Source: Bradyrhizobium sp. CCBAU 51627 (GTDB lineage Bacteria > Pseudomonadota > Alphaproteobacteria > Rhizobiales > Xanthobacteraceae). From it: a stretch of DNA of 51,873 bases. Made by a program: the position numbers and the translations under genes. Under the pieces are notes generated by a model that was not told the origin of the DNA, did no database searches, and saw only the letters and a program-made list of their open reading frames with translations. The DNA is taken from positions 1 to 51,873 of the forward strand of contig NZ_LBJG01000076.1 of the NCBI RefSeq assembly GCF_028128765.1, read 5' to 3'. Every line of letters begins with the position of its first letter. Positions within the stretch are counted from its first letter, which is position 1. Positions 18,273-26,381 of the stretch are shown piece by piece.

Positions 18273-19592
18273 CTATCGATTGTCCAGCATCAAAAGCGCC
18301 ACCAGCATCAGCACGATCGCCGGTCCTGTCTTCACCAATGCGCCGAGCGGCTCGATCCAGAGATCGGGCGTCAGGATGGCTGCGCCGAGCATGTAGCCGA
18401 GCGAGGCGACGATGCCGGCAACCAATCCGATCGCAGTGGTGCGGCGGAAGGCGATCAGGACGCCGATGCTCATGTCCATCAGGCTGGTGCCGATGGTGAT
18501 GGGATCGACAAGCGTCGGCGGGAAGTTGTGCGCGCTGAGAATCCCGGCGGCGGCGCGGTAGGATACGAACAGCGCGATGAAGCCGGAGACGAGCCAGAAT
18601 GCGACCAGGCTCGCGACGATCATCGCCTTGATCAGGAACAGCCGCGCGAACCATTTGTCCTGGATGGTGGCGGGATGGCGCCCGATCGCATCCACCAGCG
18701 TCTTCGGCACGAGGCCGGTGGCGGCGATCCAAACCGAGGGATCGCCGGTTACGCCGCGGCGGAGCTCGGTGATCGCGGTGGTCCGCATGGGCGGCATCCA
18801 GCCGAGAGTGCTCGCGAAATCGCCAATTCTGGCGCCGAGATCGAGCATGAAGGATGGTATCGGAACATGACGCCATCGAGCCGTGCCGAGCGCAAGCCGG
18901 AACTGCTTGATGACGCCGGCCATGGTGATCGGCTCGGATTGCATCAGGTCCCAGCTCACAGCCTTGACGGATGCATCGTCGATATCGCGCGCGGCGACCC
19001 AGGCAATGGTCGCGGAGATGTCATCGACCGCAACGGGCTGGAACGGGGTCGCCATCTCGGCAGGCGGCAGATCGAACGGAAAGGCGGCGAGCGAGCGCAG
19101 CATGGAGCTGCCGCCATAGGCTGACGGCGCCAATACGAAACCGGGCCGCAGGATCATGTGGGGAATGCCAGACGCCGCGATCAGCCGCTCGGCCTCGCGC
19201 TTGGTGGTGGCGAAGGCGGTGCGATCGGCTTCGGCGGCGCCGGGGATCGAGATGTGCACCAGCCGGATCGGACGGCCGCTACCGGTTATCGCCTGAAGCA
19301 GCCGTGAAACGAAGTCGCGATGCACGGCGTTGGTGTCGCTGCCGGGACCATCCTGGAGCACGCCGAGGCAGTTCACGACGACATCGACCGCATGCTCGTT
19401 CAGCACATGTGTCAGCGCTGCCGTGTCGAGCGACAAGATCGGCAGCTCAATATCGAGCGCACTCATCTGCTGCGCCGGGGGCAGGCTCCGTGCAAGACCG
19501 ACAACGCGAAAACCCCGCGCACGCAGATCGTCGGTGACGAAGCGGCCGATCAGGCCGGAGGCGCCGAGCACCAAAATGCTTCGCTGGGTCAT
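18273..19592 (-). CDS. SDR / DoxX-like fusion protein
   Basis: The ATG at 19592 gives 439 residues. The first ~290 form an atypical NAD(P)-binding epimerase-like domain (SILVLGASGLIGRFVTDDL, VVVNCLGVLQ, HISIPGA, TTKREAERLI, LRPGFVLAPS). The last ~130 residues have four hydrophobic helices, beginning FLIKAMIVASLVAFWLVSGF and ending IVLMLVALLML, and resemble DoxX. The catalytic YxxxK of classical SDRs is replaced by TTKREAE. A nucleotide-binding domain fused to a DoxX-like membrane domain suggests quinone- or lipid-linked redox chemistry at the inner membrane, as inference. It starts 8 bases after the DUF2269 stop. Confidence 0.82.
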   Translation of the reverse strand: MTQRSILVLGASGLIGRFVTDDLRARGFRVVGLARSLPPAQQMSALDIELPILSLDTAALTHVLNEHAVDVVVNCLGVLQDGPGSDTNAVHRDFVSRLLQAITGSGRPIRLVHISIPGAAEADRTAFATTKREAERLIAASGIPHMILRPGFVLAPSAYGGSSMLRSLAAFPFDLPPAEMATPFQPVAVDDISATIAWVAARDIDDASVKAVSWDLMQSEPITMAGVIKQFRLALGTARWRHVPIPSFMLDLGARIGDFASTLGWMPPMRTTAITELRRGVTGDPSVWIAATGLVPKTLVDAIGRHPATIQDKWFARLFLIKAMIVASLVAFWLVSGFIALFVSYRAAAGILSAHNFPPTLVDPITIGTSLMDMSIGVLIAFRRTTAIGLVAGIVASLGYMLGAAILTPDLWIEPLGALVKTGPAIVLMLVALLMLDNR

Positions 19593-19600
19593 CGCGTCAT

Positions 19601-20068
19601 TCAAAACGGTTTGGCGATCATCAACCACAGGATCAGCATCGTGGCGCCGAAGCCGGGAAAACCAAATGCGAACCAGCGGCGGAACAGGACGAAGTAGCGC
19701 TCCGGCAGCGCCGCTTGCTGCGCCGCGGCCTTGCGCGCGAGCTCGCGCATCTCGATCTGCATGAAAACGACAGGAATCCAGAACACGCCCGCGATGGCAT
19801 ACAGCGCGAGCGAGGCGAGAATCCAGCGCTCGGTGATCGAGGTCATCGAGAGCATCATCAGCAAGCCGCCGGTGACCGGTTGCAGGATCACGGCCGATAG
19901 CGTGAAGATCGCATCTGCGATCACGACCACCGAAGCCGTGCGGGCGATGAACTCCGCGTTATCAGTGCGATGTGCCATCAGCATGAAGAAGGCGATGCCT
20001 GACCCGGTGCCGAGAATGACGATGGCGCCGAGCACGTGCAGATATTTGACCAGAAAGTACAGCGTCAT
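19601..20068 (-). CDS. DUF2269 membrane protein
   Basis: The ATG at 20068 shares a 4-base ATGA overlap with the stop of the upstream hydrolase gene, a strong sign of translational coupling. The 155-residue protein has about four transmembrane helices, with YFLVKYLHVLGAIVILGTGSG first, a conserved His pattern there, and FAFGFPGFGATMLILWLMIAKP last. The family (DUF2269) has no established function; the helix-borne histidine and its neighbours invite a heme or quinone role, which is speculation. It is part of the 17805-20964 cluster. Confidence 0.85.
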   Translation of the reverse strand: MTLYFLVKYLHVLGAIVILGTGSGIAFFMLMAHRTDNAEFIARTASVVVIADAIFTLSAVILQPVTGGLLMMLSMTSITERWILASLALYAIAGVFWIPVVFMQIEMRELARKAAAQQAALPERYFVLFRRWFAFGFPGFGATMLILWLMIAKPF

Positions 20069-20964
20069 GGCTTCTTGGTCGCCGCAGGGTTTGGCAGGTT
20101 CAGCGCACGCGCGAGTTCGCTGCTTGCGGCCTGGACGCCGGCATCTAGCTCGATCATCCAATGGCCCTCGCTGCCCACGGCCGGCAGCGTGCGAAAATCG
20201 TCCTTGCCGCCGCCGCTGCGAAAAGCGTCCGCCAGTCTTTGCGAAAATGCCGGCACAAAATAGCTGTCATTGGCTGCAACCAGCGACGTCACGGGAATGC
20301 GCGCCGCCTTGCCGAATCCGGCGGCGGCAGCGAGAAGCGTATGCGGCGCACAGACCTTGTTCGGTTCGTCATCGGCATGACCACCGCGCCCGGGCGCAAA
20401 GGCAATGATCGCTGAAATCGCCTTCGGATCGGCATCCGCAAGCGCCAGCGCGCCCCAACCTCCGGCAGAATGGCCGATCACGACCGCGGCATCCTTACGA
20501 ATAAAATCCTGCTTTTGCAGATAACTCAACGCGAGCAGGATTTCTTCCGCGGTGGCGCGACCCGCACGTGCATAGTCCGCTTCGTCGCAGCCGCCCTGGT
20601 CTTCGACGTAGCGGCCACCGGTTGCACCATGGCCGAGCCGCTCCGGCACCAGCACGGCAAAGCCGCGCGCAACGAGAAAGGCTGCCAACGCGCGATATTC
20701 CGGCTGCGGCATTTGGGCACGACGGAGCACGTTCTGCGTCGACGCGTGCGCAATCAGCGCAAGCCGGAATGGACCAGCGCCGGCGGGACGAAACAACAGC
20801 GCGCGCGCTGCGATACCGGTATCGGGTGACGGCACGCGCCATTCCTGTCGGCGGAACGGTCCGCCCTCCTGTCCCGACGGCCCAAACGTGAGCTGTCCGC
20901 GCACAGGCGGCGCAGTCGGCAGGACCACCAGAAGTAGAAGAGCAAGAGTGTTGAGGAGCCGCAT
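20065..20964 (-). CDS. Secreted alpha/beta hydrolase (dienelactone hydrolase-like)
   Basis: The ATG at 20964 starts a clean signal peptide (MRLLNTLALLLLVVLPTAPPVRG), so the 299-residue protein is likely periplasmic. The nucleophile serine is in IGHSAGGWG, a likely acid in AANDSYFVP and the histidine in GSEGHWMIE. GHGATGGRYVED and DQGGCDEADYAR lie between. The fold is that of dienelactone hydrolase or lysophospholipase-like enzymes; the substrate cannot be told. It is the first gene of the four-gene minus-strand cluster and overlaps the DUF2269 gene by 4 bases. Confidence 0.82.
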   Translation of the reverse strand: MRLLNTLALLLLVVLPTAPPVRGQLTFGPSGQEGGPFRRQEWRVPSPDTGIAARALLFRPAGAGPFRLALIAHASTQNVLRRAQMPQPEYRALAAFLVARGFAVLVPERLGHGATGGRYVEDQGGCDEADYARAGRATAEEILLALSYLQKQDFIRKDAAVVIGHSAGGWGALALADADPKAISAIIAFAPGRGGHADDEPNKVCAPHTLLAAAAGFGKAARIPVTSLVAANDSYFVPAFSQRLADAFRSGGGKDDFRTLPAVGSEGHWMIELDAGVQAASSELARALNLPNPAATKKP

Positions 20965-21230
20965 GAATGGCCGGAGGCGAGCACAGACAACGACGCCCAC
21001 ACTAGTAGGAACGAATCATTTTAGGCGGACTTTCCGCGCTGCCGTTGCGGTTCATTCGTTGTCGCAACGCAGTTTTGCACCGACCCACGGCAGGTCGGTG
21101 CCGTCCAAAGTGACCTCTTGTCTTTTTTCGGCACAACATGGTTAAAATACTGATGCAGAAAGTCCACAGGTTAACCGATAATTAAGGATAGGTCTTGCCG
21201 CCAGCGCGGCGACTTGATTTGATCGCGTCC

Positions 21231-21740
21231 ATGAGCACAACCCTGATAGAGGTCCGGCCGGCCAAAGCCGCAGATGCAACTGCGGTGGCGTCCGCCCATG
21301 ACGAAGCCTGGCGCTCCGCCTATCAGGGCATCATTCCTGGCGCCGAGCTTGAGAAGCTGATCAACCGCCGTGGTCCGCAATGGTGGGACAGCGCAATCCG
21401 CAAGGGCAGCCGCGTCAGCGTGCTCGTGTTCGGCGACAAGATCGCGGGCTATGCGAACTACGGCCGCAATCGCGCCCGCAGCCTGCATTTTGACGGCGAG
21501 ATCTACGAACTGTATCTGCGTCCCGAGTTTCAGGGCCTCGGTTTCGGCCGCCGCCTGTTCACTGCGGCCCGCCGCGACCTCATGCAGAGCAATCTGAAGA
21601 GCATGGTGGTGTGGGCGCTCTCGGACAACGATCCGGCCACCGAGTTCTATCGCGCCCTGGGCGGCCGCATGGTGGCACGCTCTTCGGAGCGGTTCGGACC
21701 AAAGGCGCTCGACAAGGTTGCCTTCGCCTGGACCAACTAG
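21231..21740 (+). CDS. GNAT-family N-acetyltransferase
   Basis: The ATG at 21231 (MSTTLIEVRPAKAADA) gives 169 residues that cover a whole GNAT fold. IEVRPAKAADATAVASAHDEAW is the N-terminal strand and helix; IYELYLRPEFQGLGFGRRLF carries the acetyl-CoA pyrophosphate loop (Q/RxxGxG/A); DNDPATEFYRALGG is the C-terminal block. It transfers an acetyl group from acetyl-CoA to an unknown amine. The gap upstream (20965-21230) is A+T-richer than its surroundings and probably holds the divergent promoters. Confidence 0.88.
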   Translation: MSTTLIEVRPAKAADATAVASAHDEAWRSAYQGIIPGAELEKLINRRGPQWWDSAIRKGSRVSVLVFGDKIAGYANYGRNRARSLHFDGEIYELYLRPEFQGLGFGRRLFTAARRDLMQSNLKSMVVWALSDNDPATEFYRALGGRMVARSSERFGPKALDKVAFAWTN

Positions 21741-21936
21741 GGTTTGGTCCAATTGAGCTGCTGAAAATTTAGTCGGCAGCGATTCCCATCCGTCGATACC
21801 GCCCGCTTTTTGCGCCGGTGATCGCGGGATTCATTTTTTCATAAAAACACCATGGATCAGCGGGCCAACCCCGCGTATGACAGCGCCAAATCGCTGCCGG
21901 GCGCGATTTCACCTCGGCAACAACGGAGCCTTCTGA

Positions 21937-22473
21937 ATGCGTATCGATGCGGTCTCGATCGGAAAAAACGTACCCCACGACGTCAACGTCATCATCGAAG
22001 TCCCCGTGGGCGGCGAGCCGATCAAATACGAGATGGACAAGGAGGCCGGCACGCTGGTGGTCGACCGCTTCCTGTACACGCCGATGCGTTATCCCGGTAA
22101 TTACGGCTTCATCCCGCATACCCTGTCCGATGACGGCGACCCCTGCGACGTCCTGATCGTCAACACCCGCGCCATCATTCCCGGCGCCGTCATGAGCGTG
22201 CGTCCGGTCGGCGTGCTTTTCATGGAGGACGAGGCCGGCGGCGACGAGAAGATTCTGGCAGTGCCGTCGTCGAAGCTGACGCAGCGCTACGACAAGGTGA
22301 AATCCTATTCCGACCTGCCGGACATCACGCTGCAGCAGATCCAGCACTTCTTCGAGCACTACAAGGATCTCGAGAAGGGCAAGTGGGTGAAGATCCTGCG
22401 CTGGGGCGGCCCCGAGGAAGCGGCGAAGCTGATCCTCGAAGGTATCGAGCGGGAGAAGAAAAAGAAGGCGTAG
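21937..22473 (+). CDS. ppa: Inorganic pyrophosphatase
   Basis: The enzyme hydrolyses pyrophosphate to two phosphates and pulls biosynthetic reactions forward in the cytoplasm. The 178-residue protein is the soluble family I type, with the metal-binding DGDPCDVLI near residues 66-74, RYPGNYGFIP and KDLEKGKWVKI. The ribosome site GGAG lies 8-10 bases before ATG. The length is normal. A family A repeat follows the stop directly. Confidence 0.97.
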   Translation: MRIDAVSIGKNVPHDVNVIIEVPVGGEPIKYEMDKEAGTLVVDRFLYTPMRYPGNYGFIPHTLSDDGDPCDVLIVNTRAIIPGAVMSVRPVGVLFMEDEAGGDEKILAVPSSKLTQRYDKVKSYSDLPDITLQQIQHFFEHYKDLEKGKWVKILRWGGPEEAAKLILEGIEREKKKKA

Positions 22474-22478
22474 GTTTC

Positions 22479-22602
22479 GTGCCCCGGACGCAGCGCAGCG
22501 TGAAACGATGCGCTGCAAAGCCGGGGCCCAGCCCAGTGGAGCGATGGGTCCCTGTGCTCAGCGTCGCGTCATTTCATGCCGCGCCGCGTCCGGGACACGA
22601 GA
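22479..22602. repeat. Intergenic repeat, family A copy 2
   Basis: It begins CGTGCCCCGGACGCAGCGCAGCG and ends GCCGCGTCCGGGACACG, with GCCGGGGCCCAG inside, as in copies 1349-1468 and 50797-50929. It fills the space between the convergent ppa and folD genes. Confidence 0.78.
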
Positions 22603-22608
22603 GCGGGA

Positions 22609-23493
22609 CTACACCGCCGGCTTCGGCAGGCCGGCAATCGCGCAGGCGGCGCGGAGCGTGTTCACCAGCAGGCACGCCACCGTCATCTGGCCGACGCCGC
22701 CCGGCACGGGCGTCACGGCACCGGCAACGCCAAGCGCTTCCTGATAGGCGACATCGCCGACGAGGCGGGTCTTGCCGTCGTCTGGGGGAATGCGGTTGAT
22801 GCCGACATCGATCACGGTCGCGCCGGGCTTCAGCCAATCGCCACGCACCATCTCGGGCCTGCCGACCGCGGCATAGACGAGGTCGGCCTGCTTCACGAGT
22901 CCGGGCAGGTCGCGCGAGCGCGAATGCGCGATCGTCACCGTGGCATTCTCGTTCAGCAACAATTGCACCAGCGGGCGGCCGACCAGATTGGAGCGACCGA
23001 TCACGATGGCATTCATGCCTTCGAGCGAAGCATGCACGCTCTTGGTCAGGATGATGCAGCCGAGCGGCGTGCAGGGCGACAGCGCCTGGAAGCCGCCGGC
23101 AAGCCGGCCGGCATTGTTCGGATGCAGGCCGTCCACATCCTTGGCGGGATCGATGGCGTTGATCACGGCCTCGGTGTCGAGGCCCCTGGGCAGCGGAAGT
23201 TGCACGAGAATGCCGTGCACGGCGGGATCGCGGTTGAGCTTGGCGACGACGGCCAGCAGATCCGCTTGCGAGACGTCGGCGGGCAGCTTGTGCTCGAACG
23301 ATGCCATGCCGGCGGTCTGGGTCTGCTTGTGCTTGGAGCGGACATAGACCTCGCTGGCGGGATCGTTGCCGACCAGAACGACTGCGAGGCCCGGCAACAG
23401 ATTGTGCTCGCGCTTGACGCGGGCGACCTCGTCCGCCACGCGGGCGCGAAGGTCCGCAGCGATGACTTTTCCATCGATGATCTTGGCCGTCAT
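22609..23493 (-). CDS. folD: Bifunctional methylenetetrahydrofolate dehydrogenase/cyclohydrolase FolD
   Basis: The enzyme interconverts methylene-, methenyl- and formyl-tetrahydrofolate with NADP, supplying one-carbon units. The ATG at 23493 gives 294 residues. The catalytic lysine lies in YVRSKHKQ, the folate site in GILVQLPLP, the NADP loop in VIGRSNLVGRP and the C-terminal block in TPVPGGVGQMT. The length is normal. It starts one base after the yggU stop, so it is the last gene of a yggT-yggU-folD operon. Confidence 0.97.
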   Translation of the reverse strand: MTAKIIDGKVIAADLRARVADEVARVKREHNLLPGLAVVLVGNDPASEVYVRSKHKQTQTAGMASFEHKLPADVSQADLLAVVAKLNRDPAVHGILVQLPLPRGLDTEAVINAIDPAKDVDGLHPNNAGRLAGGFQALSPCTPLGCIILTKSVHASLEGMNAIVIGRSNLVGRPLVQLLLNENATVTIAHSRSRDLPGLVKQADLVYAAVGRPEMVRGDWLKPGATVIDVGINRIPPDDGKTRLVGDVAYQEALGVAGAVTPVPGGVGQMTVACLLVNTLRAACAIAGLPKPAV

Positions 23494-23494
23494 G

Positions 23495-23851
23495 TCAGTT
23501 CCTTGTCCCTGTCGATTTGACTGATGCGAGCTCGCGCAACGCATCAGCAAGCCGTGCCGGATCGCCCGCGACGGCAACCTGCTTCAGCCGCGACGTCGCC
23601 CCCGACAGCAGACTGACGCTGGCCTTGGGCACGCCAAGCGATTTTGCCAGCAGCGCCAGAACCGCGCGATTCGCCTCGCCGCCATCAGCGACGGCACGCA
23701 CGCGTACCTTCAGCACACTGCGGCCGTCGGACAACTGCTCGATCCCGTCGACGCCGTCACGTCCACCTCGCGGCGTCACCCGCAACGCGATACTGATGCC
23801 GGTGGTGGAGATGCGCCAAGGTTCGGTCAAGAGGCCACAAGGCTCCGCCAC
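23495..23851 (-). CDS. DUF167 (YggU) family protein
   Basis: The 118-residue protein starts at a GTG preceded by GGCGGAACC. The DUF167 core is ISIALRVTPRGGRDGV...LKVRVRAVADGGEANRAVLALLAKSLGVPKASVSLLSGATSRLKQV. The family is universal but without assigned biochemistry. It lies 11 bases after the yggT stop and 1 base before folD, a coupled operon. YggT and YggU are neighbours in many bacteria. Confidence 0.88.
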   Translation of the reverse strand: MAEPCGLLTEPWRISTTGISIALRVTPRGGRDGVDGIEQLSDGRSVLKVRVRAVADGGEANRAVLALLAKSLGVPKASVSLLSGATSRLKQVAVAGDPARLADALRELASVKSTGTRN

Positions 23852-23862
23852 GGTTCCGCCGG

Positions 23863-24153
23863 CTAGGGCACGTTCGGATAGACGTACTCGGCGAGATAGA
23901 GCTGGATCAGCCAGAGCACGAAAAAGGCGACGATCGGAGAGACATCGAGACCGCCCATGTTGGGCAGCCTGCGCCGGATGGGCCCAAGGACCGGTTCGGT
24001 AATCCGATAGAGAAACTCCCAGACCCCGCCGACGAACTGGTTGCGGGTATTTACGACGTTGAACGCGATCAACCAGGACAGGATTGCCGACGCGATCAGC
24101 AGATAGATGTACAGATTGATGATCTGGATCAGAATGAAGACTATCGGGCGCAT
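23863..24153 (-). CDS. YggT-family membrane protein
   Basis: The ATG at 24153 (MRPIVFILIQIINLYIYLLI) gives 96 residues with two transmembrane helices and the conserved RITEPVLGPIRRRLPNMGGLDVSPIVAFF segment. The family lies in the inner membrane and has been linked to osmotic tolerance and cell division in other bacteria. It heads the yggT-yggU-folD operon. A reading from further upstream would add a non-conserved, less hydrophobic head. Confidence 0.9.
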   Translation of the reverse strand: MRPIVFILIQIINLYIYLLIASAILSWLIAFNVVNTRNQFVGGVWEFLYRITEPVLGPIRRRLPNMGGLDVSPIVAFFVLWLIQLYLAEYVYPNVP

Positions 24154-24283
24154 CAGCGAAGCACTCTCTGGGCCTGTGTCATTGGGGGCAGTGTTTGGGG
24201 TGATCATGGCTAGATATCGGTTCCCCCCGGCCCAAACAAGGGAAGTCGATGCCACTATGGCTAAAACCCCTTTACTCGCGTCC

Positions 24284-24311
24284 TTGACTTGACCTTGGCG
24301 GGGACTTAAAT
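24284..24311 (+). promoter_or_regulatory. Candidate promoter of tRNA-Ala
   Basis: TTGACT (24284-24289) and TTAAAT (24306-24311) are separated by 16 bases and lie 43 bases before the tRNA. This is the clearest -35/-10 pair seen in the window. Confidence 0.45.
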
Positions 24312-24353
24312 GGCGCCCGGTTGTCGGCCGCGTTTACCAGAGCGGCCAGCAAA

Positions 24354-24429
<76 letters not shown>

Positions 24430-24482
24430 GCCTTCGCAGGCTGCGCCTGCTTCGGCTCGGCAAGCCGCTTCGTAGCGAAGGC
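24430..24482. repeat. Inverted repeat just after tRNA-Ala
   Basis: GCCTTCGC at 24430-24437 and GCGAAGGC at 24475-24482 are perfect inverted arms separated by 37 bases that also contain a smaller stem (CGGCTCGGCAAGCCG). It starts immediately after CCA and could serve as tRNA terminator or processing signal, although no T-run follows. Confidence 0.55.
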
Positions 24483-24531
24483 TGCCGCGCCATAGCCCGA
24501 AGGGCGACGGCGGGCTTCCTTCACGAGTCCC

Positions 24532-25344
24532 CTACTTCCCCGTAAACCTTGGCGGACGCTTCTCCATGAAGCTGGCTACGCCCTCCCGGAAATCACTGCC
24601 GTTCAGCGCCACCATCATCTCCCTGTTCGCCTCGATCGTCGCTTCAGCCAATGTCTGGAACGGCACCTCGTAGAGCTGCCGCTTGATCACGGCCATCGCA
24701 CTCGGCGAGACGAAATCGGCGAGGTCGCGGGCATAGGTGTAAGTCTCCTCGCGCAGCTTGTCGGGCGAGCAGAGCCGGTTGACCAGCCCGATTCGCAACG
24801 CCTCCTCGCTCGAAACGCGGCGCGCCGAGAGCAGCAGGTCCATCGCATTGGCGTGGCCGACGATGCGCGGCAGCATCCATGAGATTCCGTGCTCGGCGAT
24901 CAGGCCGCGGCGCGCGAAGGCCGTCGTGAACACCGTGTTGTCGGCGGCGAAGCGCAGGTCGCAATAGAGGGCGTGAACGAGGCCGATACCGGCGGTCGCG
25001 CCGTTGAGCATGGCGATGACGGGCTTGCCGATCGACGGATAGAAGCCGTAGCGCGTCTGCCAGTCCGGACGGCGGTTCATATCGAAGGGCGGCAGGTTCG
25101 TCGCGCGCCTGACGTCGTTGGGATCGAGCCCTTTCAGCGCATCCATATCCGCGCCGGCGCAGAAGGCGCGGCCCGCGCCGGTCACCACGATGACGCGGAC
25201 ATTGTCGTCGGCGTTTGAGGTTTCCATCGCCTGCCGCACCTCGCGCTCCATGGTCGGCGTCCACGCATTCATGCGATCGGGACGATTGAGCGTGATGGTC
25301 GCGATCTTGTCGCTCACCTCATAGAGAATGTGCTCGTAGGCCAT
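24532..25344 (-). CDS. Enoyl-CoA hydratase/isomerase family protein
   Basis: The ATG at 25344 gives 270 residues, the usual crotonase length. ATITLNRPDRMNAW, the first oxyanion-hole segment AFCAGADM, the second in NGATAGIGLVHALYCDLRFA and the GLIAEHGISWMLPRIVG block with a catalytic-position Glu are all present. Members hydrate enoyl-CoA in beta-oxidation or do related isomerisation; the precise substrate is unknown. It is the last gene of a long minus-strand run and ends about 100 bases from tRNA-Ala. Confidence 0.9.
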   Translation of the reverse strand: MAYEHILYEVSDKIATITLNRPDRMNAWTPTMEREVRQAMETSNADDNVRVIVVTGAGRAFCAGADMDALKGLDPNDVRRATNLPPFDMNRRPDWQTRYGFYPSIGKPVIAMLNGATAGIGLVHALYCDLRFAADNTVFTTAFARRGLIAEHGISWMLPRIVGHANAMDLLLSARRVSSEEALRIGLVNRLCSPDKLREETYTYARDLADFVSPSAMAVIKRQLYEVPFQTLAEATIEANREMMVALNGSDFREGVASFMEKRPPRFTGK

Positions 25345-25456
25345 CGCGCTCTCCCTTGTCTGCCGGCACGCGTTCACGCGCGCTCGTTTGGCGGCCAGCC
25401 TAGCATATCCAGGGATGAGGCAAGGACTTGCGCGGAGGACCTGCGCGGACGCGCGA

Positions 25457-26251
25457 TTACTCGGCCGCTTGCGCCAGCACCGGCCGGCGCGCCAGCCAGC
25501 CGTCGATGAAATGATCGAGCCAGGCGCGTTCAGCGGCATCGTAGACGGCACGGTCCGCAAAATGATGATGCCGCTCGCGCGCACCGGGCGCGCGGAGGCC
25601 GTCATAGCCGCGCGTGGTCCAGCAATGCATCATCGCGTAGGTCACATCAGGATGGAACTGCACGCCGAAAGCGTTGCCTGCTCGGAACGCCTGGTTCGGA
25701 AAATCGTCGCCTTCCGCCAGCAATTCGGCGACTCTCGGCAATTGAAAGCCTTCGCGATGCCAGTGATACACCTGCGCCGGCCAGTCCGGACAGAGCGCGT
25801 GGCCCGCCGCGGTGGGTCGGATCGGATAATAGCCGATCTGGGTCAGCGCCTCCGGATGCGGTGCCACACGTGCGCCGAGCTGCATCGCCAGCATCTGCGC
25901 GCCCAGGCAAATGCCGAGGAATGGCCGCTGCTCGCGAAGGGGAACTTCGATCCAGTCGATCTCGCGGCGGATATAGTCGTCCGAATCATTGGCGCTCATC
26001 GGGCCGCCGAAGATCACGGCGCCGGCATGCGCATCCAGCGTATCGGGCAGGGGATCGCCGAACCGCGGCCTGCGGATGTCGAGACGATGGCCGAGCGCGC
26101 GGAGCGCGTTGCCGACACGACCGGGCGTCGAGGATTCCTGGTGCAGGACGATCAGAACCGGAAGCCTAGGCTCGGAGGCGGCCGTGCGCGACGTCCTTCC
26201 GGGGAAGGGCACCACTTCTGCGCCACCAAACCTGTCCGTCCGAAACGACAT
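25457..26251 (-). CDS. Class I glutamine amidotransferase-like protein
   Basis: The 264-residue protein is a stand-alone class I amidotransferase. The nucleophile Cys lies in FLGICLGAQ, and the His of the triad in FGVQFHPDVT, with Asp in place of the common Glu of HPE. A GGPMSAND loop lies in between. Members release ammonia from glutamine, or act as GMP synthase-like hydrolases and deglycases. No partner synthetase is adjacent. A 9-base inverted repeat lies 56-83 bases upstream of its start. Confidence 0.85.
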   Translation of the reverse strand: MSFRTDRFGGAEVVPFPGRTSRTAASEPRLPVLIVLHQESSTPGRVGNALRALGHRLDIRRPRFGDPLPDTLDAHAGAVIFGGPMSANDSDDYIRREIDWIEVPLREQRPFLGICLGAQMLAMQLGARVAPHPEALTQIGYYPIRPTAAGHALCPDWPAQVYHWHREGFQLPRVAELLAEGDDFPNQAFRAGNAFGVQFHPDVTYAMMHCWTTRGYDGLRAPGARERHHHFADRAVYDAAERAWLDHFIDGWLARRPVLAQAAE

Positions 26252-26306
26252 GGTCTTTTGCGAGTGCTATCGGTTCAAGCCGCCAGCATAGCTAAGCGCT
26301 GGTTAA

Positions 26307-26334
26307 CATCGTGTGAGTTTGCGCACACACGATG
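26307..26334. promoter_or_regulatory. Inverted repeat upstream of the amidotransferase gene
   Basis: CATCGTGTG (26307-26315) and CACACGATG (26326-26334) are perfect 9-base arms around 10 bases. Neither side has a T-run, so an operator is more likely than a terminator. Confidence 0.4.
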
Positions 26335-26381
26335 CGATACAGAAGCAAGCTCCGGGCCAGTACGGAGACTTGAGGACTTCG

